A stretch of 64,000 nt of DNA from Comamonas odontotermitis (GCF_020080045.1 NZ_CP083451.1:4265001-4329000), one strand, 5' to 3'. Numbered from the stretch's first letter, positions 28,573-37,906 are shown. Numbers and translations are program-made. The notes: a model not told the origin generated them from the letters alone.

Positions 28573-29508
28573 ATGCCTTCCGACGCCTCCTCGCCCTCCG
28601 CCCCCAGCACCCATCCTCGCGCCACCCTGGTAGGGCTTTCAGCCGTGCTGTGCTGGTCGACGTCGGTAGGGCTGTTTCGCAGCGTGGCCGAACACCTGGG
28701 GCCGATTGGTGGCGCTGCCTCCGTCTTCACGGCAAGCGCGTTGCTGGTGACCTTGCGCTTTGGCATGCCGCGCACGGTACAGCTGCGCAAGATGCACCCC
28801 GCCTATCTGTGGGGCTGCGGCCTGCTGTTCGTGCTGTACGAGATAGCGTTGTCGCTCTCCCTCGGCTTTGCCAGCAACCGCACGCAGACGCTGGAGCTGG
28901 GCATGATCAATTACCTCTGGCCCAGCCTCACCATCGTGCTGGCCACCGTGTTCGGCCTGCAGCGCTTTCGCATCGGCCTCGTGCCCGGGGTGCTGCTGGC
29001 CATGGCCGGTATCGTGCTGGTACTCAAGGGCGACAGCGCCTTGTCGATTGCCAGCGTGTGGGCCAATGTGCAGAGCAACCCGCTCGCCTATGGACTGGCC
29101 TTTGCCGCGGCCTGGCTCTGGCCCTGCTACTCGGTGCTCTCCAAGCGGTATGCGCATGGCGCCAACGCCCTGCCCGCCTTCTTGTGGGCGGTGGCGGCGG
29201 TGCTGTGGGCCAAATATGCCATCAGCGCCGAAAGCGCTCTGCAGTGGTCTATACCTGCGGTGCTGCAACTGGGCATGCTGAGCGGTCTTACGGCGCTGGG
29301 CTACAGCTGCTGGGATTACGGTATCCGCCACGGCAATCTCACGGTGATGGCGGTGGGCTCGTACTTCACCCCCGTGCTGTCAGCCCTGGTGGGTACGGTG
29401 TGGCTGCAGGTGCAACCGGGCTGGAGCTTCTGGCAAGGTGTGGCCCTGGTCACTCTGGGCTCGCTGATCTGCTGGTGGTGCACCCGCCAGCCTCGCAACA
29501 AACAGTAA
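28573..29508 (+). CDS. yddG: DMT superfamily transporter, YddG-type (aromatic amino acid exporter)
   Basis: 311 residues and ten membrane helices, in two EamA-type repeats. Features matching YddG are VGLSAVLCWSTSVGLFRSVA near residue 20, NRTQTLELGMINYLWPSLTI near 102 and LSGLTALGYSCWDYGIRHGN near 236. YddG exports aromatic amino acids and related compounds. Start at ATG 28573 avoids running into the MITE-like element; upstream codons lie within that repeat. Confidence 0.88.
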   Translation: MPSDASSPSAPSTHPRATLVGLSAVLCWSTSVGLFRSVAEHLGPIGGAASVFTASALLVTLRFGMPRTVQLRKMHPAYLWGCGLLFVLYEIALSLSLGFASNRTQTLELGMINYLWPSLTIVLATVFGLQRFRIGLVPGVLLAMAGIVLVLKGDSALSIASVWANVQSNPLAYGLAFAAAWLWPCYSVLSKRYAHGANALPAFLWAVAAVLWAKYAISAESALQWSIPAVLQLGMLSGLTALGYSCWDYGIRHGNLTVMAVGSYFTPVLSALVGTVWLQVQPGWSFWQGVALVTLGSLICWWCTRQPRNKQ

Positions 29509-29584
29509 CCACAGAGACGAGCGGCAACCTCCATCGTGTCATGGCCACATGGCACACTCGCGGGTTTTGCATAACCCATGGGGG

Positions 29585-30517
29585 ATGGAATCGATGCTCG
29601 GAAAAATAGAGAGCGGCCTGCTGTATCTGATGCGCCTGGTGATGGTGATCCTGGTGCTGTTCACCTTGTTCAACTTTGCCTTGTGGAGCTGGGAGGCCGT
29701 GCGCAAACCCAAGCCTGATACCGCAATGGAGGAGGCCCACAAGGACCGTGACTGGGCAGCGCTCAAGATCAGCGACGAAGAACTCAAGAAGATCACCTAT
29801 TCCGACTTCGGCTATGGCGATGCCAGCCAGACCCTCAACGATGGCAAGCTGGCGGCCGATACGGCGGTCGTTGCCGCCTTTGCAGAAGTGGATGCTCTGG
29901 TGCGCGCCGCCATCGAGCGCAACCCCGCGCAGCGCAAGAAGCTGGAAGATGACAACAACGAGCGGGGCCTGGCGCCGGTGCAGGCTCTGCCCGCCCTGGT
30001 GACGGCCATGCAGGCCAAGGAGCGCGCGGACCTGGACACCGCAGCGGTTGACGCAGCCACGGCAGCCGCCGCTGCCATCGAGGCGGCTGACGGCGATGGC
30101 TGGCAACCCCAGCCCACCAGCATCGGCGAGGCCCTGCTGAACCAGACGCGCAGCATCATCACCAGCTACAACTACGACGCAGGACGCGCATTTGTACTGG
30201 GCGCGCCAGCCGCTCTCAAGACCTTGCTGGCCGATCCGCAGGTGCAGGCGGGCATCAGCAAGCAGACCGCATCCATCGTGGTGAGCAACCTGCTGCTCAA
30301 CTACAACATGGTGTTCAGCACCAAGGCGGGCGAGAGTGATGCGCAGGCTGCAACGCCGGGCTGGCTGGAGCGCCTGCTCGAACCCAGCAACCTGCTGGTG
30401 TTCACCGTGCTGCTGTGGTCGTTCGTGTTCCTGATGATGATCGTCGTCTTCCTGCGTGTTGAACGCCATCTGCGTGCCATGTCCCAGGAAGGCAAGACTC
30501 TGGCGCAGCGCCTATAG
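29585..30517 (+). CDS. Hypothetical membrane protein with two transmembrane helices
   Basis: About 310 residues. One helix near residues 12-34 (YLMRLVMVILVLFTLFNFAL) and one near 270-295 (LLVFTVLLWSFVFLMMIVVF) bracket a soluble middle of about 230 residues, probably periplasmic, rich in alanine and acidic residues. No family recognised. The start may be ATG 29585 or 29594; the latter has GGGGGA at a better distance. The gene ends before a strong terminator. Confidence 0.75.
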   Translation: MESMLGKIESGLLYLMRLVMVILVLFTLFNFALWSWEAVRKPKPDTAMEEAHKDRDWAALKISDEELKKITYSDFGYGDASQTLNDGKLAADTAVVAAFAEVDALVRAAIERNPAQRKKLEDDNNERGLAPVQALPALVTAMQAKERADLDTAAVDAATAAAAAIEAADGDGWQPQPTSIGEALLNQTRSIITSYNYDAGRAFVLGAPAALKTLLADPQVQAGISKQTASIVVSNLLLNYNMVFSTKAGESDAQAATPGWLERLLEPSNLLVFTVLLWSFVFLMMIVVFLRVERHLRAMSQEGKTLAQRL

Positions 30518-30535
30518 ATTCAAGCGAAATCAGTC

Positions 30536-30573
30536 TTCAGCGCCCACCTGTAAAGCGGCAGGTGCTATCAAAG
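30536..30573. repeat. Probable degenerate copy of the palindromic repeat
   Basis: TCAGCGCCCACCTGTAAAGC then GGCAGGTGCTATCAAAG resembles the family (CACCTG/CAGGTG arms and the GCTATCAAA end). Weaker than the copies at 7851 and 28326. Confidence 0.4.
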
Positions 30574-30577
30574 ATGA

Positions 30578-30606
30578 GAAAAGGGGAGCGAGTGCTCCCC
30601 TTTTTT
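30578..30606. terminator. Bidirectional intrinsic terminator
   Basis: AAAAGGGGAGC, GAGT, GCTCCCCTTTT, TT. It lies between converging genes ending at 30517 and 30624 and has A/T runs on both sides. Confidence 0.9.
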
Positions 30607-30623
30607 GCTGCCTGCGGCGCAGC

Positions 30624-31052
30624 TTACGGTTGGGTCACGCTGTAGCGGATATCCGCTGGCGCACCTGCGGTCAGATCGCCCGGCTTGACGTTGCGGAACG
30701 CGTTTTCCGCATCGGTACCGGCCTTGGCGGCTGCGGTCACCTTGGCCAGCAGATCGCTCTCGCTCACACCCGACTGGGCATTGAGCTTGACGACGAACTT
30801 GCCGTCCGATGCGATCGAGTTGACCGAGTTGCCGCCTGTCAGCTCGGAGACCGAATAGCTGCCCGCCGGCAAGCCGGACTTCTGGAACTCCATCATGGCG
30901 CGCGCAGCGGCATGCAGCGCGCTCGTGCGGCCATAGTTGCCGCTGCTGTGGCCACCGGGGCCCTGGAACTCCGCCACAATGGTCTGTGCCTGCGCCATAC
31001 CGGTGCCCCACGCGGATGCGACCAGAAACAGGGTGGAAATGGTTTTCTTCAT
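30624..31052 (-). CDS. Secreted small protein resembling the M20 peptidase dimerisation domain
   Basis: 142 residues. A signal peptide MKKTISTLFLVASAWGTGMA ends near AQA-Q. The mature part reads EFQGPGGHSSGNYGRTSALH AAARAM ... VSELTGGNSVNSIASDGKFV VKL, which follows the pattern of the dimerisation ('lid') domain of M20 peptidases, including the GGHS histidine and the GG-S-VN-I segment, but with no catalytic metal domain. It lies 22 bases after an M20-family lipoprotein gene whose own lid domain lacks the GGHS motif. A role as a partner subunit in trans is inference. Confidence 0.7.
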   Translation of the reverse strand: MKKTISTLFLVASAWGTGMAQAQTIVAEFQGPGGHSSGNYGRTSALHAAARAMMEFQKSGLPAGSYSVSELTGGNSVNSIASDGKFVVKLNAQSGVSESDLLAKVTAAAKAGTDAENAFRNVKPGDLTAGAPADIRYSVTQP

Positions 31053-31074
31053 GGTGTTGACTCCTGCGGGTGGC

Positions 31075-32829
31075 TTACTTGACTTCACGGGTGCGCACGC
31101 CGATCGGGTCGAGCGCTGGCGTGATGACCGTGCCATCGGAGAGGTTGTAGCCCGAGGCCATCAACACCGCCATCATGGCGCGCTGGATACGCTTGGCTTC
31201 GCGCTTGGGATCGCCGCGCGTGCCCCATTCCCAGAACGCGTGGCCGCCACCGCCCGCCACATCCGATGCGAGCGACCAGTTGTAGGTGGGCACCCCGGTG
31301 TTGGCAGGCACGTTGTCGTTCAGGCTGGTCGAGCCCGAAGGCACCTTGCCGGTGTTGTCCACACCCACCGACTGGGCAGCCTGCCAGCCCACCTGCAGCG
31401 CGATGTTGGCGGTGTTGCCATTGACGAACGCAGGACGCAGGCCGTACCAGACCTGCTCGATGGACACCGCTTCGGGTGAGCCATCGGCCTTGCTGTAACG
31501 GGTGTTCTCCGCCGTCATGCCCGCCTTGAAGGTGGGTTCGATCTTGGCACGCATCTCGTTCAAGGTGTCGGTGCGCTCCGAGCGCATGTCCACCAGCAAG
31601 GAGCAGCTGGGCACCACATCGCTGCCGGCAGCGGGCGCTTCGCAGCTGGCCTGGCCCACGGTGTACGTGGTCTTGAGGGCGCCACTGCGCTCCTCCGAAG
31701 GCGTCTTCAGGTCGGCAATCTTGGCAATGGTGGAAGCCATGGCTTCGACAGCGCTTGGGCCTGCGCCCGGTGTGGCTGGCGCCTTGAATTTCATCTCGAA
31801 GCGGTAGCTGCCGGTGAAGTTCACCGTGCCGCCGCCTTCCGAGCCGAAGTTGGCAACGAAGTTCAGCGGGTTCGATCCGGTGCCCAGGTCCTGCTCGAAG
31901 CCATACAGCTGCTTCATGCCGGCCAGATTGCCCTTGCCCTCTTCGCCTGCCGTGCCGCACAGCCACACGTCATACACCGGCTTGATGCCGTATTTCTTGA
32001 ACATGCGCGCCATGGTGAACACGTTGGTGGTGTTGCCCATCGCATCCGAGTAGCCCGGCACATACATCCGCACACCGCCACCGGCCTTGGCTTCGTCCTG
32101 CGTCGCAAACCATTTGCTCGAACGCGCATAGTTGTCGTCTTCGACGATACGTCCATTGGCGTCGAAGGCCAGTTCCGTCTTGATCGCAGCCAGTTGCGCA
32201 GGGGTCGTCACCACGGGGTCGGTGATCGGCTGCAGCTTAATCGGCTGGTATTTCTTGTCCTCGGGCGGCAGCACCTCGGGGTTGACCACGTCGATGTGCG
32301 ACTCGATCAGCACCTTGGGATACTGGCCCTTGTATGACTTGGCGCCTGGGCTGCCGGAATAGCTGCCCTTGATTTCCACGCAGGCGTTGTACACCGGCAG
32401 GCCATCGACGATCTGCACGTCCGAGCCGGGCAGATTGCCGTCAGCGCGGGTTTTCACTTCGCTGGCCGCAAAGCCCCAATCGTTCACGAAACGGCGGTGC
32501 ACCTCCTGGGCCATGCGGTTTTCGTAGCGCGATGGTGAAGCAATGCGCACCAGCTCCATGTGCTGGTTGTAGCGCTGCTTTTCGCTGGCCGCCGTGTTCA
32601 GCTCGGCCATGATGTCCTGGATCTTTTTGTCGGCCATCAACTTTTGCGAAGCCGACGCGATCAACGGATCAATGGCGGGAACCCCATCCACAATGGTGGT
32701 GGGCTTGGGGGTAGCGGGTGTTTCACCACCGTCGTCGCTGGAACCACTGCCTCCGCATGCGGTCAGCAACAAGGCTGCCGACATGGCGTAGAACAATGGA
32801 GATCTGCTGTAGATGTGCGTTTTCATCAT
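31075..32829 (-). CDS. M20 family metallopeptidase lipoprotein
   Basis: 584 residues. The lipobox is ALLLTACGG (Cys near residue 25), followed by a Gly/Ser/Asp linker, so the protein is an exported lipoprotein. The catalytic domain has the first metal site LIESHIDVVNPE near residue 178 and the catalytic glutamate pair in CGTAGEEGKGNLAG near 296; GGGGHAFWEWGTRG near 535 provides the late histidine. An insert of about 60 residues follows the HID motif. The dimerisation domain (about 345-460) has VDMRSERTDTL but lacks the usual GPGGHS. Substrate unknown, probably peptides or N-acyl amino acids in the envelope. Confidence 0.88.
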   Translation of the reverse strand: MMKTHIYSRSPLFYAMSAALLLTACGGSGSSDDGGETPATPKPTTIVDGVPAIDPLIASASQKLMADKKIQDIMAELNTAASEKQRYNQHMELVRIASPSRYENRMAQEVHRRFVNDWGFAASEVKTRADGNLPGSDVQIVDGLPVYNACVEIKGSYSGSPGAKSYKGQYPKVLIESHIDVVNPEVLPPEDKKYQPIKLQPITDPVVTTPAQLAAIKTELAFDANGRIVEDDNYARSSKWFATQDEAKAGGGVRMYVPGYSDAMGNTTNVFTMARMFKKYGIKPVYDVWLCGTAGEEGKGNLAGMKQLYGFEQDLGTGSNPLNFVANFGSEGGGTVNFTGSYRFEMKFKAPATPGAGPSAVEAMASTIAKIADLKTPSEERSGALKTTYTVGQASCEAPAAGSDVVPSCSLLVDMRSERTDTLNEMRAKIEPTFKAGMTAENTRYSKADGSPEAVSIEQVWYGLRPAFVNGNTANIALQVGWQAAQSVGVDNTGKVPSGSTSLNDNVPANTGVPTYNWSLASDVAGGGGHAFWEWGTRGDPKREAKRIQRAMMAVLMASGYNLSDGTVITPALDPIGVRTREVK

Positions 32830-33182
32830 GCTCTATGCTTCTCCAAAAATGGTGCGTCGGCACCGTTGACCAACCTTCCTCGCCCGACCGATATCAACAA
32901 TGCCTGGATGCATTTTTATAAATATTCGCAATGAAGTTATAGATATAAATTCTTGCGAAATGCATCATCCGGCCACGCCTGGCGCGTGAACTGTCACCGA
33001 TTTGTCAAACCGGGGAGAAACCATAGGTTGGTTGCAGCCACATGCTTTGCGCCGCGCGATACGCACCACGGCAATCCACGGCGCATCACAGCGCTGCAAA
33101 ACCAGCATCAGCGCAACACCGGTTCGGCACCACAATCACAGACAGGCGTCCGTCCCCCACCCATTGCTCTTCCCGCGCACCA
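32830..33182. other. 353-base intergenic region between the M20 gene and lysE
   Basis: An AT-rich stretch at about 32910-32960 (TTTTTATAAATATTCGC, then TTATAGATATAAATTC) likely holds the promoters of the divergent genes. Nothing else was recognised. Confidence 0.5.
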
Positions 33183-33828
33183 TGTCCTATCTTGTTTCGC
33201 TGCTAACCATTGCCGGCATCTACCTGGCCGTGCTTGCCAGCCCTGGCCCCAATTTCTTCATCCTGAGCCAGCTGGCGCTGCAAGGGGAGCACATGGCGGC
33301 GCGTTTTGTGGTGCTGGGCCTCACCACCGGCTCCATCTTCTGGGTGGTGCTGGCGCTCGCGGGCCTGTCCACCCTGCTGGCGCAGCACCCGTGGCTGGCA
33401 ACCGGTGTGCGGGTGGCGGGGGCGGCTTATCTGGTCTGGTACGGGGCGGGGCTGCTGCGGTCCGCGGTCCGCTCACGCCGCAATGCCGAATCTGGCACCG
33501 TCGCGCAAACGCCGCGCCTTGCTTCACGCATGGCGGCTTACCGGTCCGGGCTGTTGACAGGGGTCACCAACCCCAAGGGGGCAGCGTTCTGGACCAGTGC
33601 GTTTGCCGCGCTTGTTCCCTTGCATGCGCCAGCCTGGTTCCATGTGGCAACCGTGCTGCTGGTTACCTGCCTGTCGCTGGGCTGGCACCTGGGGATCACC
33701 TGGGGATCACCTGGGTGTTCGGAAATGCGGCACTGCGCCGTGGCTACCTACGCATGGAGCGGGCAGTCAACGGCCTCGCTGGCGGCGCGCTGGTGCTGCT
33801 GGGCATCCAGCGCCTGGCCAGTCGTTGA
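33183..33828 (+). pseudogene. LysE family exporter gene disrupted by an 11-bp tandem duplication
   Basis: The first 167 codons encode a normal LysE/RhtB protein (MSYLVSLLTIAGIYLAVLAS PGPNFFILSQLALQG, later GVTNPKGAAFWTSAF). At 33687-33708 the 11-mer ACCTGGGGATC occurs twice in tandem, followed by a partial third ACCTGGG. The extra copy shifts the frame; the expected C-terminal part (GITWVFGNAALRRGYLRMER, ending GIQRLASR) continues in another frame to the stop at 33828. Removing one repeat restores a 208-residue protein of the usual length. It may be a real mutation, a reversible slippage switch, or a sequencing error. LysE proteins export amino acids. Confidence 0.85.
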
Positions 33829-33841
33829 GCATCTGCGGCGG

Positions 33842-34546
33842 TCAGCCGCGCAGCAACCACAGGCCTGCGCCAAAGACGACGGCGTGCACGGCCAGCAATG
33901 CGCCCAGCCATGTCAGGGCGGGCGACGCCATGCCGTCCAATGTCTGCTGAATACGAGTGGCCAGAAAGCTGCGCAGCGCTGGATCGCCTGGCAGCGCCTC
34001 TCCACCGCCATGGGCCGCACGGGTCTCGCCCCACTCCTGCATCAACTCGGACAGTGGCAACCGGTCCATCAGCATTCCGACGACCTTGCGCACGACCGCA
34101 CCGTCCCCCACCAGAGGTTTGATTTTCTCCACCGCTGCCTCTGCCGAAAACACATCCGCGCCGCGATGGAAGGTGCGGTGCGCCGCAGGCAGCGCTTCTA
34201 TCCGGGTTGCCAGTTGATCGGCCAGGGGCTGCGCCAATGCCGGGCCATAACGGCGCACCAGCTTGGCCAGCGCCATGCCACGGCCCAGATTCATGCCCGT
34301 GAAAAAATAGGCGGGGATGGTGAGCGCCAGCAAGACCAGAACCACCACAGGCCCGGCCCCCAGCGCATCAGCGGGCAATGTCGCCTTGGCGCTGCTCCAG
34401 AGCACCAGGTAATAGATGGTGCTGAGCAAGCCCAATGCAAAGGCGAGCGCCACGCCCAGTGCGATTCCGCCCACCATCGACATGCCTGCGCTTGCACCCG
34501 TGCGCAGTGCGGAGCCCACTGCCCCTTTTGGTACTTGTTCTGCCAT
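33842..34546 (-). CDS. Hypothetical membrane protein
   Basis: 234 residues. Helices near 24-50 (GGIALGVALAFALGLLSTIY), 62-85 (GPVVVLVLLALTIPAYFFTG) and at the C terminus (LTWLGALLAVHAVVFGAGLW) surround a soluble helical domain (about 100-205). No family recognised. ATG 34546 is the first methionine with a plausible polar N terminus. It converges on the broken lysE gene, 13 bases away. Confidence 0.72.
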   Translation of the reverse strand: MAEQVPKGAVGSALRTGASAGMSMVGGIALGVALAFALGLLSTIYYLVLWSSAKATLPADALGAGPVVVLVLLALTIPAYFFTGMNLGRGMALAKLVRRYGPALAQPLADQLATRIEALPAAHRTFHRGADVFSAEAAVEKIKPLVGDGAVVRKVVGMLMDRLPLSELMQEWGETRAAHGGGEALPGDPALRSFLATRIQQTLDGMASPALTWLGALLAVHAVVFGAGLWLLRG

Positions 34547-34682
34547 CTTGGCTGGTCTCCCGGTTGCCTGCGGCAAATGGCGCCGCTGCAGACATCATAG
34601 AAGAAGCATGGATGGCAATGCAGCAAAAATCGGCCGATCCACCAGTTGGGCCTTTGCTCCTCGTCTGGTCAGAGGCCCGGCC

Positions 34683-35165
34683 TCACGCCCCCTTGCGGGC
34701 AGCTTCGATGGCCGCGATATCGATCTTGGTCATGGTCATCATGGCGGCAAATACGCGCTGCGCCGTGGCAGGGTCGGCATTGAAAACGCCCTGCGTGAGG
34801 GCACGCGGGGTGATCTGCCACGAGATGCCCCAGCGATCCTTGCACCAGCCGCAGGCACTCTCCTGCCCGCCATTGCTCACAACCGCGTTCCACAGCCGGT
34901 CTGTCTCTTCCTGGTCGTCGGTGGCGATCTGGAACGAAAACGATTCGTTGTGCTGAAAATGCGGCCCGCCGTTGAGCCCGATGCACGGGATACCGGCAAC
35001 GGTGAATTCCACCACCAGCACGTCACCCTGCTTGCCATCGGGGTAGTCGCCGGGTGCGCGGTGGATCTGGCCCACCGTGCTGTCAGGAAAAGTCTGCGCG
35101 TAAAAACGCGCTGCCTCCAGGGCGTCGCCCTGGTACCATAGGCATATGGTGTTTTTGGGAGTCAT
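34683..35165 (-). CDS. VOC family protein (PhnB / 3-dmu-9_3-mt type)
   Basis: 160 residues of the glyoxalase/VOC fold. Characteristic are ICLWYQGDALEAARFYAQTF at the start, GGPHFQHNESFSFQI near residue 65 and CGWCKDRWGISWQITP near 104. Proteins of this subgroup are often misnamed 3-demethylubiquinone methyltransferase; their function is not known. Start chosen at MTPKNTI, as in homologues. Confidence 0.9.
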   Translation of the reverse strand: MTPKNTICLWYQGDALEAARFYAQTFPDSTVGQIHRAPGDYPDGKQGDVLVVEFTVAGIPCIGLNGGPHFQHNESFSFQIATDDQEETDRLWNAVVSNGGQESACGWCKDRWGISWQITPRALTQGVFNADPATAQRVFAAMMTMTKIDIAAIEAARKGA

Positions 35166-35359
35166 GCAAAAGTCTCCTGCAGGGTCTGATTGATCTGGCG
35201 GACCCCTTGCGCGCCCGCCGCAACCAAACTACAGGGTAATACCGTTCGCGCAAACACGGGGTAACCAGCACGTACGGATCGCGTCCAGATGTGCATATGG
35301 CAACGCCTCCCCGGCCAGACGCTCACACGCTCAGCTACGAATTCGATGGGGTGACGAGG

Positions 35360-35395
35360 GCGCAATTAGCTATATTAATAATAGCGATTGGCGCA
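35360..35395. repeat. AT-flavoured interrupted palindrome
   Basis: GCGCAATTAGCTAT, then ATAATAGCGATTGGCGC, forms an imperfect inverted repeat around AT. It may be a distant copy of the dispersed palindrome; it lies in the 292-base gap between two minus-strand genes, which otherwise shows nothing. Confidence 0.35.
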
Positions 35396-35457
35396 ATACT
35401 GCCATATGTCACCGATGCTTTTGATGCATGCAGCAAGGAACTGCACGGCGAGCCTGC

Positions 35458-35703
35458 TCAGTCGCGCTCGTTGCGCTTTTGCTCGCGCAGCATGAACAGG
35501 TAGAGACTCTCCACCTTCTCGCGGGCCCAAGGCGTCTTGCGCAGAAACTTCAGGCTGGAGGTGATGCTGGGGTCGAGCGTAAAGCAGCGCACCGAAATGC
35601 GCGCCCCAAGCCCCGGCCAGCCGAAGTAATCCACCAGCTCGTTCAGGATGCGCTCCAGCGTCATGCCATGGAGAGGATTGCGTGGTTGCTCAGAGAGGGT
35701 CAT
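35458..35703 (-). CDS. VF530 family (DUF2132) DNA-binding-type protein
   Basis: 81 residues. [20 protein letters not shown], then [31 protein letters not shown], is the complete signature of this family, whose structure (Vibrio VF530) resembles SAP-like helical DNA-binding folds. The function is not established. Start at 35703 gives the usual compact length. Confidence 0.92.
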   Translation of the reverse strand: MTLSEQPRNPLHGMTLERILNELVDYFGWPGLGARISVRCFTLDPSITSSLKFLRKTPWAREKVESLYLFMLREQKRNERD

Positions 35704-35871
35704 GGCGCCATTGTCGCCTAGTGCAGCCCTGCAAGGCGTGCGCTGGGGAACAGGCAAGGGCGCGCACGCCGAAATCCCGCAAGCTGACACGACTCCTTCG
35801 GCACCACGGCATTGCAGGCGCCCGGCCAGAGTCGTCTGCGCCATCGCGCCGCAACAAGGCTTGAATGCGGT

Positions 35872-36918
35872 TCAGAAACGGTGGCGTATGCCCGCCCCGA
35901 TGCTGCCCTCCACACCATGACCCGAGAGCTTGTCGCTCAGGTAGATGGCATACAGGTCGGTGCGCCGCGACAGCTGGTGGTCATAGCCCACCGCCCAGTT
36001 GGTGCGGCGGCTATCGTCGGCATTGGAAGCATCGCGCCGGGTGCGCGCCACCGAGGCCATGAATCTGCCTGCCGCGCCCACTGGAATCCCCACGCCCAGC
36101 TGGGCAGTGTTGGCCCTGGTGCCCAGATCAGGCGTGCGCGCCCGCTGCCACTGGCCATAGACCTTGGCCATGCCCAGATCGTAGGAGGCGGCCGCCAGAA
36201 CCGCTGTCTGGCGGGTGATGCCGGTGCCATCCAGCCCCGGCCCGTACTGCACGGTTTGCGCAACCAACGCTGCCGCGAACGGCCCTTGTGCATAGTTGAT
36301 GGCCAGGCTTTTGTTGCTGCGGCCGTGGTCGCTTGCCTGTTCTCCAAAGCCATAGGAAACATCGGCACGAAAACCACCGATGGTCGGCGATGTGTATTGC
36401 ACGGTGTTGTTCCACACGCTGTCGCCCAGCACCGCGCGGTCGTATGCCACCTGCCAGGTCTGGAGCATGATGGGAGAGAACTGCAGCGAGCCGCCGAATG
36501 GATCGAACTGGCCGCTGGCCACGAACAGCCGGTTGGTCTGCCGCCCGGCAGTCACTTGCCCAAAACCGCCCGCAAGCCCTACCCAGGCGTTGCGCGACAG
36601 AAAAGGATCGGCGCTGTTGCGTCCGTTCGATCCGCTGTCGGTCTGAAAAAAGCTCTCCAGCGTGAACAAGGCCTTGAGACCGCCTCCGAGGTCTTCGCTG
36701 CCGCGCAGGCCCCAGTAGGACGTGGTCATGCCATTGCTGTTGACCACCAGGGTGCGGGCCAACTGGTCGCTGCGCCGCATGGAGCCGACATAGGCATCCA
36801 CCAGGCCGTACAGCTGCACGCTGCTGCCGTCGGCAGCCCGGGTAGGCGCATGAACAGCCATGGTGCCGCCAGCCACCAGGGCCACGGCGGCGGCATATGC
36901 AGAAAATGAAGTTTGCAT
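35872..36918 (-). CDS. Gram-negative porin
   Basis: 348 residues. A signal peptide ends near TRA-A (residue 28), then SSVQLYGLVDAYVG opens the first beta strand; SYWGLRGSEDLGGGLKALFT near residue 67 and NAWVGLAGGFGQVTAGRQTN near 110 are standard for burkholderial general porins, and the protein ends in the outer-membrane sorting residue phenylalanine (GIRHRF). It forms a trimeric diffusion channel. It starts 10 bases after the tctC-like gene and probably serves the same substrate. Confidence 0.93.
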   Translation of the reverse strand: MQTSFSAYAAAVALVAGGTMAVHAPTRAADGSSVQLYGLVDAYVGSMRRSDQLARTLVVNSNGMTTSYWGLRGSEDLGGGLKALFTLESFFQTDSGSNGRNSADPFLSRNAWVGLAGGFGQVTAGRQTNRLFVASGQFDPFGGSLQFSPIMLQTWQVAYDRAVLGDSVWNNTVQYTSPTIGGFRADVSYGFGEQASDHGRSNKSLAINYAQGPFAAALVAQTVQYGPGLDGTGITRQTAVLAAASYDLGMAKVYGQWQRARTPDLGTRANTAQLGVGIPVGAAGRFMASVARTRRDASNADDSRRTNWAVGYDHQLSRRTDLYAIYLSDKLSGHGVEGSIGAGIRHRF

Positions 36919-36928
36919 GGGTAGGCCC

Positions 36929-37906
36929 TTACTGCTTTGGAATGCCGGCACGCTGGATCACGGCACCCCAGCGCTGGATTTCGCTGTTCAACAGCGCCGC
37001 CTGCTGCTCGGCGGTGCTGCCCCGCGCCTCAACACCCAGGTCTTGCAGGCGTTGCTTCACGTCGGGCAAGGCCAGCGCCGCATTCGCCGCCTGGCTGAGC
37101 CGCGCGATGACGGCCTGAGGCGTCTTTGCCGGCGCGGCCAGCGCATTCCACGAGGCCACGCTGAAGCCCTTGGCCGCCGCATCGCTCTCGGCCACGGTGG
37201 GAACCTGCGGCAGCCCGGCCGCGCGCTTGTCACCCATGACGGCCAGTGCCCGCAGTACCTTGCTGCTGACCTGTGCCATCACCGGCGCGAGAATTTCAAC
37301 GGCCGCATCCACCTGCTTGCCACGCAGCGCGTTGAGCACGGCGGGCGAGCCATTGAAAGGCACGATCTGCACATCGATGCCCAGCGTGGTCTTGAGCAGC
37401 TCTGCCGCCAGGTGCTGCGTGCTGCCCATATTGATGGTGCCGATATTGAGCTTGCCAGGCCGCGCCTTGGCCTGGGCGACGAGATCCTGCAGCGAACGGA
37501 TCGGACTGTCCTGCGGCACCAGCACGGCCAGATCAAAATAGCCCAGCGTGGAGATCGGTGCAAAGTCCTTGGCCGCGTTGTACGAAAGCGACTTGAACAG
37601 CCCCTCTGCAACCGCGTTGGCATTCGACATGAGCAGCAGCGTAAGGCCATCGGGCGCGGCTCGCACCACCTGCTCGGCAGCCACCACGCCGCCCGCACCC
37701 GGCTTGTTGTCCACGATGATGGGCTGGCCGCCGAGCAGCTCGGTCATTTTCTGCGCCACGATGCGCACGGTGAGGTCGGCTACGCCTCCCGGGCCGAAGG
37801 GCACCATGATGCGGATGGGCTTGGAAGAAAATGATGGCTGGGCACCTGCCGCCAACGGCATGGCTCCCAATGCCAGCAGGGCGCTGACAAACTGTCGTCT
37901 TTGCAT
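36929..37906 (-). CDS. Bug family (TctC-type) substrate-binding protein
   Basis: 325 residues. The signal peptide MQRRQFVSALLALGAMPLAA ends near AGA-Q. The mature protein carries the Bug hallmark KPIRIMVPFGPGGVADLTVR, then IIVDNKPGAGGVVAAE, and the later GTINMGSTQHLAAELLKTTL segment. Bug proteins bind carboxylates for tripartite tricarboxylate transporters; no TctA/TctB permease genes are beside it, so it may be an orphan receptor. Its neighbour is a porin. A TctDE-like two-component system lies 3.7 kb away. Confidence 0.93.
   Translation of the reverse strand: MQRRQFVSALLALGAMPLAAGAQPSFSSKPIRIMVPFGPGGVADLTVRIVAQKMTELLGGQPIIVDNKPGAGGVVAAEQVVRAAPDGLTLLLMSNANAVAEGLFKSLSYNAAKDFAPISTLGYFDLAVLVPQDSPIRSLQDLVAQAKARPGKLNIGTINMGSTQHLAAELLKTTLGIDVQIVPFNGSPAVLNALRGKQVDAAVEILAPVMAQVSSKVLRALAVMGDKRAAGLPQVPTVAESDAAAKGFSVASWNALAAPAKTPQAVIARLSQAANAALALPDVKQRLQDLGVEARGSTAEQQAALLNSEIQRWGAVIQRAGIPKQ

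Noticed and set aside
33829..34600. Continuation of the frame-shifted lysE reading past its normal stop
   Set aside because: The residues after the duplication bear no relation to LysE and run antisense to another gene; the correct C terminus is in a different frame.
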